Source of the DNA: Alloacidobacterium dinghuense
GTDB lineage: Bacteria > Acidobacteriota > Terriglobia > Terriglobales > Acidobacteriaceae
Assembly (NCBI RefSeq): GCF_014274465.1
Contig: NZ_CP060394.1
Span: 5,394,001-5,458,000, forward strand
Length of the DNA stretch: 64,000 nucleotides
Reading direction: 5' to 3'
The translations under genes were made by a program, and so were the position numbers. Below, piece after piece: positions 1 through 17,472 of this stretch. Under the pieces are notes generated by a model. The model saw nothing but the letters and a program-made list of their open reading frames with translations, ran no database searches and had not been told where the DNA came from. Position 1 is the first letter of the stretch; each line of letters begins with the position of its first letter.

Positions 1-42
1 GAGCGAAGTATTTGAAGGTGTACGCGTATTACTGAAGAGTTT

Positions 43-369
43 GTGTTTGCGCACGCTTCCGAACCCAGTGTTTACGTGGTGATGTGGGAGTTCGAGGTGC
101 GCTCGGGTTGTGAGGAAGCTTTTGTTGAAGCTTACTCCCCGACAGGTGTTTGGGCTCGGTTGTTTCGGAAGTCTCCGGAGTTTCTGGGCGTGGAATTAGT
201 GCGGAGCGTCAAGCATCCCTTACGGTTTTTCACTCTGGATGCATGGACGTCGCGCGCAGCGTTTGAAGGCTTTCGGCAGGAATATTGCGAAAGCTACGAG
301 ACGCTGGACGTGAAGCTGGCAGGATTAACGGAGTGGGAGCGTCGGATCGGCGCATTTCCTTCCGAGTAG
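43..369 (+). CDS. ABM-like dimeric alpha/beta barrel protein, small
   Basis: Encodes about 108 residues that look like one antibiotic-biosynthesis-monooxygenase (ABM) type ferredoxin-like domain: a first strand (VYVVMWEFEV, residues 10-19), a helix with E/A residues, a middle strand (RFFTLDAWTS) and a closing helix (FEGFRQEYCESYETLD). Proteins of this fold are small dimers that act as monooxygenases, heme-degrading enzymes or simply ligand binders; nothing here fixes the substrate. The start used is a GTG at 43; an ATG at 82 would cut into the first strand, so the GTG or another upstream codon is preferred. The gene ends 15 bases before tuf, on the same strand, so it is probably co-transcribed with it. 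Function is unknown and the family call rests on fold-like pattern only. Confidence 0.7.
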   Translation: MFAHASEPSVYVVMWEFEVRSGCEEAFVEAYSPTGVWARLFRKSPEFLGVELVRSVKHPLRFFTLDAWTSRAAFEGFRQEYCESYETLDVKLAGLTEWERRIGAFPSE

Positions 370-384
370 ATTAGGAGACTCGCA

Positions 385-1572
<1,188 letters not shown>

Positions 1573-1597
1573 GACTGGCCGTAAACGAAGTTCAGTG

Positions 1598-1625
1598 AGT
1601 CAGCGGAGTTGAGTTTCCGCTGACT
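1598..1625 (+). promoter_or_regulatory. Hairpin between tuf and rpmG
   Basis: A perfect 9-bp inverted repeat, AGTCAGCGG (1598-1606) and CCGCTGACT (1617-1625), with a 10-base loop. No T-tract follows, so it is not a standard intrinsic terminator. It may stabilise or process the tuf message, or act as a weak attenuator before rpmG. A second small hairpin with a GAGA tetraloop (GCGCCC/GGGCGC, 1856-1871) lies between rpmG and the tRNA. Confidence 0.4.
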
Positions 1626-1687
1626 ACGGAAAGATTGAATTAGCGATTCCAGGGACGTGCTTCCCGGCAATCGGTTAGGATAAAGAG

Positions 1688-1837
1688 ATGCGCGAAATTG
1701 TGACATTACAGTGTCCGGTGTGCAAGGAACGGAATTATTCGACGACGAAGAACAAAAAGACGACCACAGGCCGTCTCGAGTTCTCGAAGTTCTGCAAGCG
1801 TTGCCGCAAGCACACGGACCACAAAGAAACCAAGTAA
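1688..1837 (+). CDS. rpmG: Ribosomal protein bL33
   Basis: A 49-residue protein starting [13 protein letters not shown], a typical large-subunit protein L33. It has two CxxC pairs (CPVC and CKRC), so it is the zinc-binding C+ form rather than the cysteine-free paralogue that zinc-starved cells use. The start is the ATG at 1688, preceded by AGGATAAAGAG. It sits where rpmG is found in many bacteria, between tuf and the tRNA-Trp/secE/nusG block. Although short, the family is recognised along its full length and the frame is closed by TAA at 1835-1837. Confidence 0.97.
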   Translation: MREIVTLQCPVCKERNYSTTKNKKTTTGRLEFSKFCKRCRKHTDHKETK

Positions 1838-1893
1838 GTATTTTGGTTGTTCAGGGCGCCCGAGAGGGCGCGATTGCCTGGACGGCCAGTCCC

Positions 1894-1969
1894 AGGGGCG
1901 TAAGCTCAACGGTTAAACTGTCGGTCTCCAAAACCGAACTTGGGGGTTCGAATCCCTCCGCCCCTGCCA
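1894..1969 (+). tRNA. tRNA-Trp (anticodon CCA)
   Basis: The acceptor strand AGGGGCG (1894-1900) pairs with CGCCCCT (1959-1965), followed by discriminator G and an encoded CCA end (1967-1969). The anticodon stem TCGGT/ACCGA encloses CTCCAAA, giving anticodon CCA at 1928-1930. The T-loop TTCGAAT is standard. A tRNA-Trp just before secE is common in bacteria. The D-stem has one mismatch in the pairing I drew, so its exact fold should be taken loosely. Confidence 0.97.
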
Positions 1970-2056
1970 GATTTGAATGCAGCCGCAACCGCTGCCGGGA
2001 AATGGTTGCCGCGGAACAGCGGGTAAGCTGTAGGCGTACAAGAAGGAAACAGCGTT

Positions 2057-2326
2057 ATGGCGAAGGCAGCATTGGCAACCGGCGACTCCCCGCAGAAGAG
2101 CACTACAACCAGCCAGGTGACCGCGTACTGGACGCGCACGGCCGATTTCCTGAAGGATGTGCGCGGTGAGATGCGCAAAGTCGTCACGCCCTCGCGTTCT
2201 GAGGTGCAGGCGACAACCACGGTGGTGATCGTTACGGTTTTCGTCTTCGCGGCGTTCTTCTATGTAGTTGACTCGATTTTTGGTAGCGCGTTGAAGGCTC
2301 TGCTGCATTGGCTCGGTGGTCAGTAA
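2057..2326 (+). CDS. secE: Preprotein translocase subunit SecE
   Basis: An 89-residue single-span SecE, part of the SecYEG inner-membrane translocon. The conserved amphipathic helix reads FLKDVRGEMRKVVTPSRSEV (about residues 31-50), matching the family's surface helix that clamps SecY, and one hydrophobic span follows (about 54-75). The length suits the short, one-helix SecE of most bacteria rather than the three-helix enterobacterial form. A GAAGGAAACAGCGTT site precedes ATG 2057. The stop is at 2324-2326, directly before nusG. Confidence 0.97.
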   Translation: MAKAALATGDSPQKSTTTSQVTAYWTRTADFLKDVRGEMRKVVTPSRSEVQATTTVVIVTVFVFAAFFYVVDSIFGSALKALLHWLGGQ

Positions 2327-2328
2327 GC

Positions 2329-2949
2329 ATGTCAGAAGAAGGAATCATGGCGGAAGAAACCCACGACGAAAACACCGGCAACGATAATCCGGAACAGCTT
2401 GGCCCACCAGCCAGCGAGCGCTTCAAGTGGTACATCATCCACGCTTATTCGGGATTTGAGCGTAAAGTTCGCGAGTCGCTCGAAAGCCGCGTGCAGGCCT
2501 TCGGTCTGCAGAACAAAATCGGTCGTGTGATGATACCGACCGAACCCGTGACGGAGATCGTCAACGGCAAGAAGCGTACCGTCGAACGGGTCTTTTTGCC
2601 CGGCTATGTGCTGGTTGAGATGGATCTCGACAATGACCTGTGGCACGTGATCAAGAACACGCCGCGCGTCACGGGATTTCTCGGGACCGGTGATAAGCCA
2701 GTAGCTTTGAGCGAGCAGGAAGTCAGTTCGATCCTCTTCCGCACGGATATTTCGAAGGACAAGCCGCGCCTTAAGATCAAGTTCGAGAAGAACGAGTCCG
2801 TGCGGATCACCGAAGGACCGTTTGCGAACTTCAACGGTGTTGTGGACGAAGTCAACGAAGACCGTGAGACGCTCAAGGTGATGGTGACGATTTTTGGCCG
2901 CTCGACCCCGGTCGAGCTTGAATTCGGCAAGGTAGAAAAGATCGTTTAG
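2329..2949 (+). CDS. nusG: Transcription termination/antitermination factor NusG
   Basis: NusG binds RNA polymerase and couples it to Rho or the ribosome. The NGN domain starts at [16 protein letters not shown] and contains the [10 protein letters not shown] strand; the C-terminal KOW domain contains [18 protein letters not shown]. The start is uncertain: ATG 2329 lies 2 bases after the secE stop and would be translationally coupled, while ATG 2347 has AGAAGAAGGA directly upstream but with very short spacing. The two differ by only six residues of an acidic, non-conserved N-terminal tail. About 206 residues with the first start. Position after secE is canonical. Confidence 0.97.
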   Translation: MSEEGIMAEETHDENTGNDNPEQLGPPASERFKWYIIHAYSGFERKVRESLESRVQAFGLQNKIGRVMIPTEPVTEIVNGKKRTVERVFLPGYVLVEMDLDNDLWHVIKNTPRVTGFLGTGDKPVALSEQEVSSILFRTDISKDKPRLKIKFEKNESVRITEGPFANFNGVVDEVNEDRETLKVMVTIFGRSTPVELEFGKVEKIV

Positions 2950-3013
2950 CGAATTTGCAGTACGAGAATCTGGTTGAGCGAAAAGCTCGCCGTAAGGAAA
3001 GGTTTTAAAGGCA

Positions 3014-3454
3014 ATGGCAGCTCCAACAAAGAAAGTACAAACTCAGGTCAAGCTCCAGATTGAAGCCGGTAAGGCCACACCAGCGCCTCCGGTCGGCCCC
3101 GCGCTCGGTCAGGCGCAGGTCAACATCATGGAATTCTGCAAGCAGTTCAACGCCCGTACGCAGAACAAGGAGATGGCTGGCCTGATCATCCCGGTCGTCA
3201 TCACCGTCTATGTGGACCGCAGCTTCACCTTTGTTACCAAGACGCCTCCTGCAGCAGTGCTGCTCAAGAAGGCAGCGAACCTGGCCAAGGGTTCGGGGAC
3301 GCCGAACAAGAACAAGGTCGGCAAGGTGACCGAGGCGCAGGTCCTCGACATCGCCAAGCAGAAGATGCCCGACCTGAACGCCGCTTCAGTCGAAGCCGCT
3401 GTGAAGAGCATCAAGGGCACGGCGCGCTCGATGGGGATTGAAGTCACGGCGTAA
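3014..3454 (+). CDS. rplK: Ribosomal protein uL11
   Basis: Large-subunit L11, 146 residues, part of the GTPase-associated centre that contacts EF-G and binds 23S rRNA helices 43/44. The N-terminal proline-rich signature ([21 protein letters not shown]) and the C-terminal rRNA-binding part ending [10 protein letters not shown] are intact. Prolines in the N-terminal helix, where thiostrepton resistance mutations fall, look wild type. An AAGGAAAGG site precedes the ATG by about ten bases. It is followed by rplA after a 143-base spacer that carries two strong hairpins. Confidence 0.98.
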   Translation: MAAPTKKVQTQVKLQIEAGKATPAPPVGPALGQAQVNIMEFCKQFNARTQNKEMAGLIIPVVITVYVDRSFTFVTKTPPAAVLLKKAANLAKGSGTPNKNKVGKVTEAQVLDIAKQKMPDLNAASVEAAVKSIKGTARSMGIEVTA

Positions 3455-3465
3455 GGCCGGTTAGG

Positions 3466-3539
3466 CACATTTCCTGTAGGAAAAACGGGGAAATGTGTGG
3501 CATAATCAAAGATGCGTCTCAAGCGCCAGCTTGAAACGC
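3466..3539 (+). promoter_or_regulatory. Two hairpins in the rplK-rplA spacer
   Basis: Hairpin one pairs CACATTTCC (3466-3474) with GGAAATGTG (3489-3497), nine perfect pairs. Hairpin two pairs GCGTCTCAAGC (3514-3524) with GCTTGAAACGC (3529-3539) around a GCCA tetraloop, with a single mismatch. L1 is known to repress its own operon by binding an rRNA-like structure in the leader, so one of these may be an L1 operator; this is inferred from position, as no L1 target consensus was matched. Confidence 0.45.
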
Positions 3540-3597
3540 AGTCAACAGCACCACGGCCAGCAGGCGGCATCGACTGTGCGGTGGGAGACGAGGATAC

Positions 3598-4308
3598 ATG
3601 GCAAAGAAGGTCAGCAAGAATATTGCGAAGGCGCGCGCGGCTGTCGAGAACCGCCCCTATTCGCTCCAGGATGCGGTTCCGCTCCTGCAGAAAGTCAAGT
3701 TTGCAAAGTTTGATGAGACGGTCGATCTGACCATGCGTCTCGGTGTCGATCCCAAGCATGCCGACCAGATGGTGCGCGGCACGGTTGTTCTGCCGCACGG
3801 CCTGGGCAAGACAAAAAAGGTTGCCGTCATTACTACCGGCGACCGCCAGCGCGATGCGGAAGCGGCGGGTGCGGACATTGTCGGCGGCGAAGAGCTGGTT
3901 GAGAAGATTCAGAAGGAAAGCTGGACGGATTTCGACGCCCTGATCGCGACGCCCGACATGATGAAGTCGGTCGGTCGCCTTGGTAAGGTGCTCGGTCCTC
4001 GCGGACTGATGCCGAATCCGAAGACGGGTACGGTAACCAGCGATGTCGCTGCGGCCGTAAAGGAGATCAAGGCCGGTAAGGTTGAGTTCCGTACCGACAA
4101 AACGGCTCTGGTGCACGTTCCGGTAGGCAAGCTTTCGTTCACGCCGGAGAAGTTGGTGGACAACGCAATGACAGTCATCAGCAGCGTTATGCGTGCCAAG
4201 CCTTCGGCAGCGAAAGGCAAGTATATCAAGGGCATCACGCTTAGCTCGACGATGGGCCCTGGTATCTCGCTCGACCACTCGATTGCGGATCAGGCAGCAA
4301 AGGCTTAA
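3598..4308 (+). CDS. rplA: Ribosomal protein uL1
   Basis: L1, 236 residues, forms the L1 stalk that guides E-site tRNA out of the ribosome. The family signature around [19 protein letters not shown] is present, as are the N-terminal [24 protein letters not shown] segment and the [14 protein letters not shown] region. Length and ends are normal. The ATG at 3598 follows GGGAGACGAGGATAC. In many bacteria L1 is an autogenous regulator of rplK-rplA, which makes the hairpins upstream worth noting. Confidence 0.98.
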   Translation: MAKKVSKNIAKARAAVENRPYSLQDAVPLLQKVKFAKFDETVDLTMRLGVDPKHADQMVRGTVVLPHGLGKTKKVAVITTGDRQRDAEAAGADIVGGEELVEKIQKESWTDFDALIATPDMMKSVGRLGKVLGPRGLMPNPKTGTVTSDVAAAVKEIKAGKVEFRTDKTALVHVPVGKLSFTPEKLVDNAMTVISSVMRAKPSAAKGKYIKGITLSSTMGPGISLDHSIADQAAKA

Positions 4309-4385
4309 GCAGATTTTCAAGGATTTCCGGCCAGCTTGCATGAGCGCAATGCGCCGCAGGCGGTGGCCAGTAAGGATTTAGAACA

Positions 4386-5102
4386 ATGCCATTTACGAGA
4401 GCAAAGAAGGCAGAGAAGGTTTCGCAGCTGGCGCACGAGCTTGAGGGCTCGACCAGCGCGATTATCGGCACCTTTGCCAAGTTGACCGTCGCGCAGGATT
4501 TTGAGCTGCGCAAGACCGTTCGCGCCTCAGGCGGCCGCTACCGCGTGCTTAAGAACAAGCTCGCTGCGCGCGCTTCGAAAGGTACACAGATTGAAGCGGC
4601 TCTGCAGGGCCTGAAGGGTGTATCGTCCGTCGCATACACCAGCGGCGACCCGGTCGCGCTGGCCAAGGCACTTTCGACCTGGGTAACTGACAACGCGGAG
4701 TTCACCTTTAAGCTCGGCATCATCGACGGCAAAGTGATTACCGTCGAAGAGGTCAAGCAGCTGGCGACCATGCCGGGCAAGGAAGAGATCTTCTCGAAGC
4801 TGCTCTTCCTCATCAACGCTCCGGCACAACGTCTGGCCACTGTCATCAACGCGACGGGCCGCGACCTGGCTGTAGTGATCAATCAGGCGGTCGAGCAAAA
4901 CAAGTTTTCAGGCGCGCAGGCTTCGGCAGCGCAGCCATCCCCGGCGGTGGAGCTGGCTGCAGCGGTTGAGCAAGCCCCGGCAGTGGAGCAGGCTCAGGCA
5001 GAACAGCCAGCGGTAGAATCCACTGCGCCAGTGGAGTCGGCTCCAGCGGCCGAACCGGCTGCGCCGGAAGTTTCAGGCGGAGAAGCAGCCGCCAGCGAGT
5101 AG
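4386..5102 (+). CDS. rplJ: Ribosomal protein uL10 with long Ala/Glu/Pro tail
   Basis: L10 forms the base of the L7/L12 stalk. The globular rRNA-binding part spans about residues 1-135, with IGTFAKLTVAQDFELRKTVR and the TMPGKEEIFSKLLFLINAPAQRLA helix. The L12-binding helix should lie at about 135-172. Family members are usually about 165-180 residues; this one is 238. The extra ~65 residues are low complexity, built from A, E, P, V and Q with imperfect repeats such as PAVEQAQAEQPAVES, and are probably disordered. rplL follows, as expected for the L10-L12 complex. Confidence 0.97.
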   Translation: MPFTRAKKAEKVSQLAHELEGSTSAIIGTFAKLTVAQDFELRKTVRASGGRYRVLKNKLAARASKGTQIEAALQGLKGVSSVAYTSGDPVALAKALSTWVTDNAEFTFKLGIIDGKVITVEEVKQLATMPGKEEIFSKLLFLINAPAQRLATVINATGRDLAVVINQAVEQNKFSGAQASAAQPSPAVELAAAVEQAPAVEQAQAEQPAVESTAPVESAPAAEPAAPEVSGGEAAASE

Positions 5103-5259
5103 CGGAACGCTATTCGCCAAGGGTTGAGAAGTTACAGCCGCAAGCAGGCTTGAGGGGTGCTGGTCTGGGCACAACGGAAACCTCAAGGCGGGCAAGCGGC
5201 GACCGGAGCGGCGACGTTTCGGATGGCAAAACAAAATTTAGTTTTACGTGGAGAACATG

Positions 5260-5637
5260 ATGGCGGATTTGCAGCAGTTGGAAGATCAGATTGTCGGGCT
5301 TAGCCTGCTGGACGCAGCGGCCCTGGTAAAGAAGCTCGAAGAGCGTCTTGGCGTTTCGGCGGCAGCGGCGGCTCCGGTCGTCGTGGCCGGTGCGGCGGCA
5401 GGTGCGGCAGCTCCTGCGGCAGTTGAGCAGACTGAGTTCACCGTTATCCTCAAGGATGCCGGAGCGAACAAGATCAACACTATCAAGGCTGTACGCGAAG
5501 TCACCTCGCTGGGTCTGAAGGAAGCCAAGGACTTGGTCGACGGAGCTCCGAAGCCTCTGAAGGAGAACATCAGCAAGGAAGATGCCGAGGCCATCAAGAA
5601 GAAGTTCGAAGGCGTCGCGACCATCGAAGTCAAGTAA
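5260..5637 (+). CDS. rplL: Ribosomal protein bL12 (L7/L12)
   Basis: The acidic stalk protein that recruits translation GTPases. The N-terminal dimerisation helix ([20 protein letters not shown]), an Ala-rich hinge (about 35-55) and the conserved C-terminal domain ([35 protein letters not shown]) are all there, 125 residues in all. ATG 5260 is chosen because GTGGAG (5248-5253) lies six bases upstream as the ribosome site; starting at the in-frame GTG 5248 would use that site as codons. ATG 5257 is also possible. The 157-base leader after rplJ contains a CTTGAGG/CCTCAAG inverted repeat. Confidence 0.98.
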   Translation: MADLQQLEDQIVGLSLLDAAALVKKLEERLGVSAAAAAPVVVAGAAAGAAAPAAVEQTEFTVILKDAGANKINTIKAVREVTSLGLKEAKDLVDGAPKPLKENISKEDAEAIKKKFEGVATIEVK

Positions 5638-5668
5638 GCCAACTTGTCAATAAGGCAAGTTGCATGCC

Positions 5669-5720
5669 AAAGCGGAACGCGCTATGATAACTGTTGCGCG
5701 TTCCGTTTGGCTTTCTTTTG
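5669..5720 (+). terminator. Attenuator-like hairpin after rplL
   Basis: CGGAACGCGC (5673-5682) and GCGCGTTCCG (5696-5705) form ten perfect pairs, extended outward by A-T pairs, around a 13-base loop. T-rich sequence follows (TTTGGCTTTCTTTT, to 5719). It looks like a partial intrinsic terminator, which would lower rpoBC expression relative to the ribosomal genes, as known for the rplL-rpoB interval in other bacteria. A smaller repeat AACTTG/CAAGTT lies at 5641-5661. Confidence 0.6.
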
Positions 5721-6364
5721 TGCAACGAGCCTGACTTTGGGGCGCGACTTTTGCGTAGTTCCTTTTGCGGCTTTGCTATAAGCCGTGGCAAGTCAAATGG
5801 TTATACCCGTTTGATGATGGGGTGAACGCAAGGAAAGCTTACCGGCACATTAAGATTGTCGGCATATCTGTGGGCATGCGGCGGACTCGCAGATGTGAAA
5901 ACTTGGGATCGGCTGTAGGGCGGCATACACGCAGTTGCGAAGCGGCGGGAAACGAACATTCTGTTTATAACAAGTGCACAATCCGGTTGTGGCGCTCGTA
6001 AGACATCTTGTCTCTACGAGCGATTGGCATTTGTATCGTCTTTTACTTCTCCGCGCTTTAGCCTCCCACGCTCTACCCTGACAACCCGCATGATGCTGCA
6101 CTAGCAGCGGTTTTGTCCAGCACTTCGCTCTGACGTTTGTTTTGTACCGCGAGGTTGTCTGGTTTGGCAAGACCGGAGATGTGGAAAGCTCTCCGGAAGT
6201 GTTCATCCTGCGCGTTCCGTTTTGGCCCGCAGGTCATTTCTTCAAAGAAACACCATGCTGCCTCTGGGCGAGGACGGAGACGGCAGGATAGAAATCCCTC
6301 GGCATGTTGCGTGACTCGGACAGCATGTCATCCACCTCGCGTTTTACGAGCCCAGGAGTGAAGC
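5721..6364 (+). other. Long rplL-rpoB intergenic leader
   Basis: About 640 bases without a credible gene; short open frames here lack family features and ribosome sites. The clearest structure is a hairpin at 5993-6022: CGCTCGTA (5993-6000) pairs with TACGAGCG (6015-6022), continuing inward as AGACA/TGTCT around a TCT loop with one bulged C, 13 pairs in all. No T-tract follows it. A good sigma-70 promoter was not found, though TATAAG at about 5775 and TATAAC at about 5965 resemble -10 boxes without matching -35 boxes. The rpoB ATG is preceded by CCAGGAGTGAAGC. Confidence 0.5.
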
Positions 6365-10846
<4,482 letters not shown>

Positions 10847-10860
10847 GCGGCGAAACGGAA

Positions 10861-10959
10861 GGCGAGGGCTTTAGCCCTCGCCTGCCCGAACAAGTTTTGC
10901 AAGGGGCTTCAGCCCCCTGAGATAAGCATCATGGGACCTGTCCCGCCGGGAGCGACAGG
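10861..10959 (+). repeat. Cluster of three palindromes between rpoB and rpoC
   Basis: Three hairpins in a row: GGCGAGGGCT/AGCCCTCGCC with a TT loop (10861-10882, ten perfect pairs), GGGGCT/AGCCCC with a TC loop (10903-10916), and CCTGTC/GACAGG (10937-10959). The GC-rich short-loop style resembles REP-like extragenic palindromes that are scattered in acidobacterial genomes. None has a T-tract, so transcription into rpoC should continue, but they could set mRNA stability. Confidence 0.6.
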
Positions 10960-11000
10960 CCACCCCACACAGAAGTACCCGGAACTCAAGGAGGGTCACC

Positions 11001-15191
<4,191 letters not shown>

Positions 15192-15213
15192 TACTGGCCC
15201 CAACGCTAAACTG

Positions 15214-15241
15214 AAAAGCCCCGCCTCGTGCGGGGCTTTTT
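15214..15241 (+). terminator. Intrinsic terminator after rpoC
   Basis: AAAAGCCCCGC (15214-15224) pairs with GCGGGGCTTTT (15230-15240) around CTCGT, and the right arm runs into five Ts. A textbook Rho-independent terminator ending the tuf-rpoC transcription block. Confidence 0.93.
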
Positions 15242-15359
15242 CAGTTCCTGCCATCTCCAGCAAAGCTTCCATTGCACAGACTGGCTAGCATAAAAATGAG
15301 TCGCTAAGCCCGCGATGCGTTTAGACTGTCCTTTTCCACTCCACTATGCCTGAGGTTTC

Positions 15360-17279
15360 ATGAAGAGGGTCCGTTCGATTTACTTAATCCTGTTGTGTCT
15401 TCTTGCCAGCCTGCTTCCAGTAGAAGCCAGAGCTCAGGAAAAGCCGGCAACTCCCGAAGAAGATTACGTAAAGGCGCACTATACCAAGTACGAATATCGC
15501 ATTCCCATGCGCGATGGCGTGCATCTATTCACTTCTGTCTACGTGCCCAAAGACACTTCGCAGAGTTATCCATTCATGATTGATCGCACTCCCTACAGTG
15601 TTGCTCCGTATGGCGAGGATCAATACAAAAAGACTCTCGGGCCGTCCGACGAATTCGAGAAGGCGGGCTACATCTTCGTTTACCAGGATGTGCGCGGGCG
15701 CTACCTGTCCGAGGGAAAGTTCGTCGAAATGCACCCGCACATTGTCGACAAGAAGTCGCCGCAAGACGTCGACGACAGCTCTGACATGTACGACACGCTG
15801 GAGTATCTGCTGAAACATGTGCAAAACAACAATGGCAAGGCAGGCATTTGGGGGATCTCCTACCCCGGCTTTTATACCTCAGCCAGCATCATCGATTCGC
15901 ACCCTGCGCTGAAGGCAGCATCACCGCAGGCGCCCATGACGAACCTCTTCAAAGGCGATGATGCCTATCATGGCGGGGCATTCATGTTGGGTGCAAACTT
16001 CGGCTTCTATACATCCTTCAAGCCGTTCGAAGAACCTTCCCTGCCGAAGCGTGAAGTGCCCTTCCAGATGGGAACGCCGAATGGCTATGAGTTCTATCTG
16101 CAGGCGGGCGCAACGGAGAACCTCGATAAGAAGTACCTGAAGGGCTCCAACCCACTCTTCAACGACCAGCTCTTCCACACAACCTACGACGAGTACTGGA
16201 AGGAGCGCGACCTCTCACAGCACATGAAAAATGTGAAATGCGCCGTGCTCGTTGTAGGCGGATGGTTCGACGCAGAGGACTTATCCGGACCATACAACAC
16301 CTTTTACGCAATCAACAAATTCAATCCAGAGACCGCCACGACGCTGGTTGAAGGGCCGTGGGTGCATGGTGGGTGGGCGCGCAATGACGGAGACCATTTG
16401 GGAGACGCGCAGTTCAACGCGAAAACTGCCGAGTTCTTCCGCAGAAATATTCAGTTCCCGTTTTTCGAGTACTACTTGAAGGGCAAAGGCTCGCCGATGC
16501 CGAAGGCCTACGTATTTGAAACTGGAACAAACGTGTGGCGCACCTATGACGCTTGGCCGCCAGCACAGGCAAAGCCAAAGATGCTCTACTTCCATGCCGG
16601 TGGCAAGCTCTCCCTTGATCCTCCTGTCGAAAAGGAGGGTTCAGACGATTACATCAGCGATCCATCTCATCCCGTTCCCTTCGTCGGTTACACAACAGAT
16701 ACGATTCCCCAACGCTACATGGTCGACGATCAACGCTTCGCATCCTCGCGCACGGACGTGCTTGTCTACCAGACCGATCCACTAACAGAGGACGTAACAA
16801 TTGCCGGACCGATTTCTCCGAAGCTGAAAGTAGCAACCACGGGTACGGACTCCGACTTCGTTGTAAAACTGATCGATGTGTACCCCAACGACTATCCCGA
16901 TCCGGATACGGGCGGCACGACAGGCAAGCGTGTGATCGACACACCACCGTTACGGATGGGCGGCTATCAACAGCTCCTGCGCGGCGAGCCGATGCGGGCG
17001 AAGTTTCGTGATAGCTGGGAGAAGCCCGAGACCATGACCCCAGGGAAGATGGCCGAGGTCGACTTCTCCATGCCCGATCTCAATCACACTTTCCGCAAGG
17101 GGCATTGCATTATGGTGCAGGTGCAGAGTTCGTGGTTTCCGCTGGTCGATCGCAACCCGCAAACCTTCACCGACATCCCGCATGCCAAGCCAGAAGATTT
17201 CAAGAAGGCAACAGAAACTGTCTTTCGCGATAGCAACGCCGCATCAGGTGTTGAGGTTTTAGTTCTGCCCCAGCCTTAG
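15360..17279 (+). CDS. Secreted CocE/NonD-type acyl hydrolase
   Basis: A 639-residue alpha/beta hydrolase of the CocE / glutaryl-7-ACA acylase / alpha-amino-acid ester hydrolase group. An N-terminal signal peptide ends near ARA|QEK (residue 25). The X-Pro peptidase-type hydrolase domain carries the nucleophile in GISYPG (S167), with the acid likely in GGWFDAEDL and the histidine in EGPWVHGG. The C-terminal jelly-roll half (from about residue 430; ISPKLKVATTGTDSDFVVKLIDVYPN) is the usual partner domain. Expected to act on ester or amide bonds of acyl-amino compounds in the periplasm; the natural substrate is unknown. It stands alone between two terminators. Confidence 0.9.
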   Translation: MKRVRSIYLILLCLLASLLPVEARAQEKPATPEEDYVKAHYTKYEYRIPMRDGVHLFTSVYVPKDTSQSYPFMIDRTPYSVAPYGEDQYKKTLGPSDEFEKAGYIFVYQDVRGRYLSEGKFVEMHPHIVDKKSPQDVDDSSDMYDTLEYLLKHVQNNNGKAGIWGISYPGFYTSASIIDSHPALKAASPQAPMTNLFKGDDAYHGGAFMLGANFGFYTSFKPFEEPSLPKREVPFQMGTPNGYEFYLQAGATENLDKKYLKGSNPLFNDQLFHTTYDEYWKERDLSQHMKNVKCAVLVVGGWFDAEDLSGPYNTFYAINKFNPETATTLVEGPWVHGGWARNDGDHLGDAQFNAKTAEFFRRNIQFPFFEYYLKGKGSPMPKAYVFETGTNVWRTYDAWPPAQAKPKMLYFHAGGKLSLDPPVEKEGSDDYISDPSHPVPFVGYTTDTIPQRYMVDDQRFASSRTDVLVYQTDPLTEDVTIAGPISPKLKVATTGTDSDFVVKLIDVYPNDYPDPDTGGTTGKRVIDTPPLRMGGYQQLLRGEPMRAKFRDSWEKPETMTPGKMAEVDFSMPDLNHTFRKGHCIMVQVQSSWFPLVDRNPQTFTDIPHAKPEDFKKATETVFRDSNAASGVEVLVLPQP

Positions 17280-17317
17280 CCTGTAGCGCAGACGAGTAAA
17301 TGCTATACGAACAATCC

Positions 17318-17345
17318 AAGGCCCCAGTTGAACTGGGGCCTTTTT
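17318..17345 (+). terminator. Terminator after the CocE-type hydrolase
   Basis: AAGGCCCCAGTT (17318-17329) pairs perfectly with AACTGGGGCCTT (17331-17342) around a single G (in practice a short loop), followed by TTT. Strong intrinsic terminator on the + strand; the mirror arm could also work on the - strand for the convergent gene. Confidence 0.9.
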
Positions 17346-17472
17346 AATTTCTTGCTCAACCGATGTGATTGTGAAGCGAATCGTCCCCGACAAACGACCG
17401 CACCTTGGGATCGTGCCAAGGCTATGCGAGCAGGGCCGGCTTCTCACCGCGCGTGGTACGCCTCAATTTAAG

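Noticed and set aside
1906-2308. Antisense reading frames over tRNA-Trp giving GGGIRTPKFGFGDRQ or RRDSNPQ-like peptides
   Set aside because: These are the familiar false proteins produced by reading a tRNA T-arm and anticodon arm backwards; the strand is occupied by a clear tRNA and secE.
5765-6361. Two small + strand frames in the rplL-rpoB gap
   Set aside because: No ribosome sites, no hydrophobic or domain pattern, unusual composition; the region is better explained as a structured leader.
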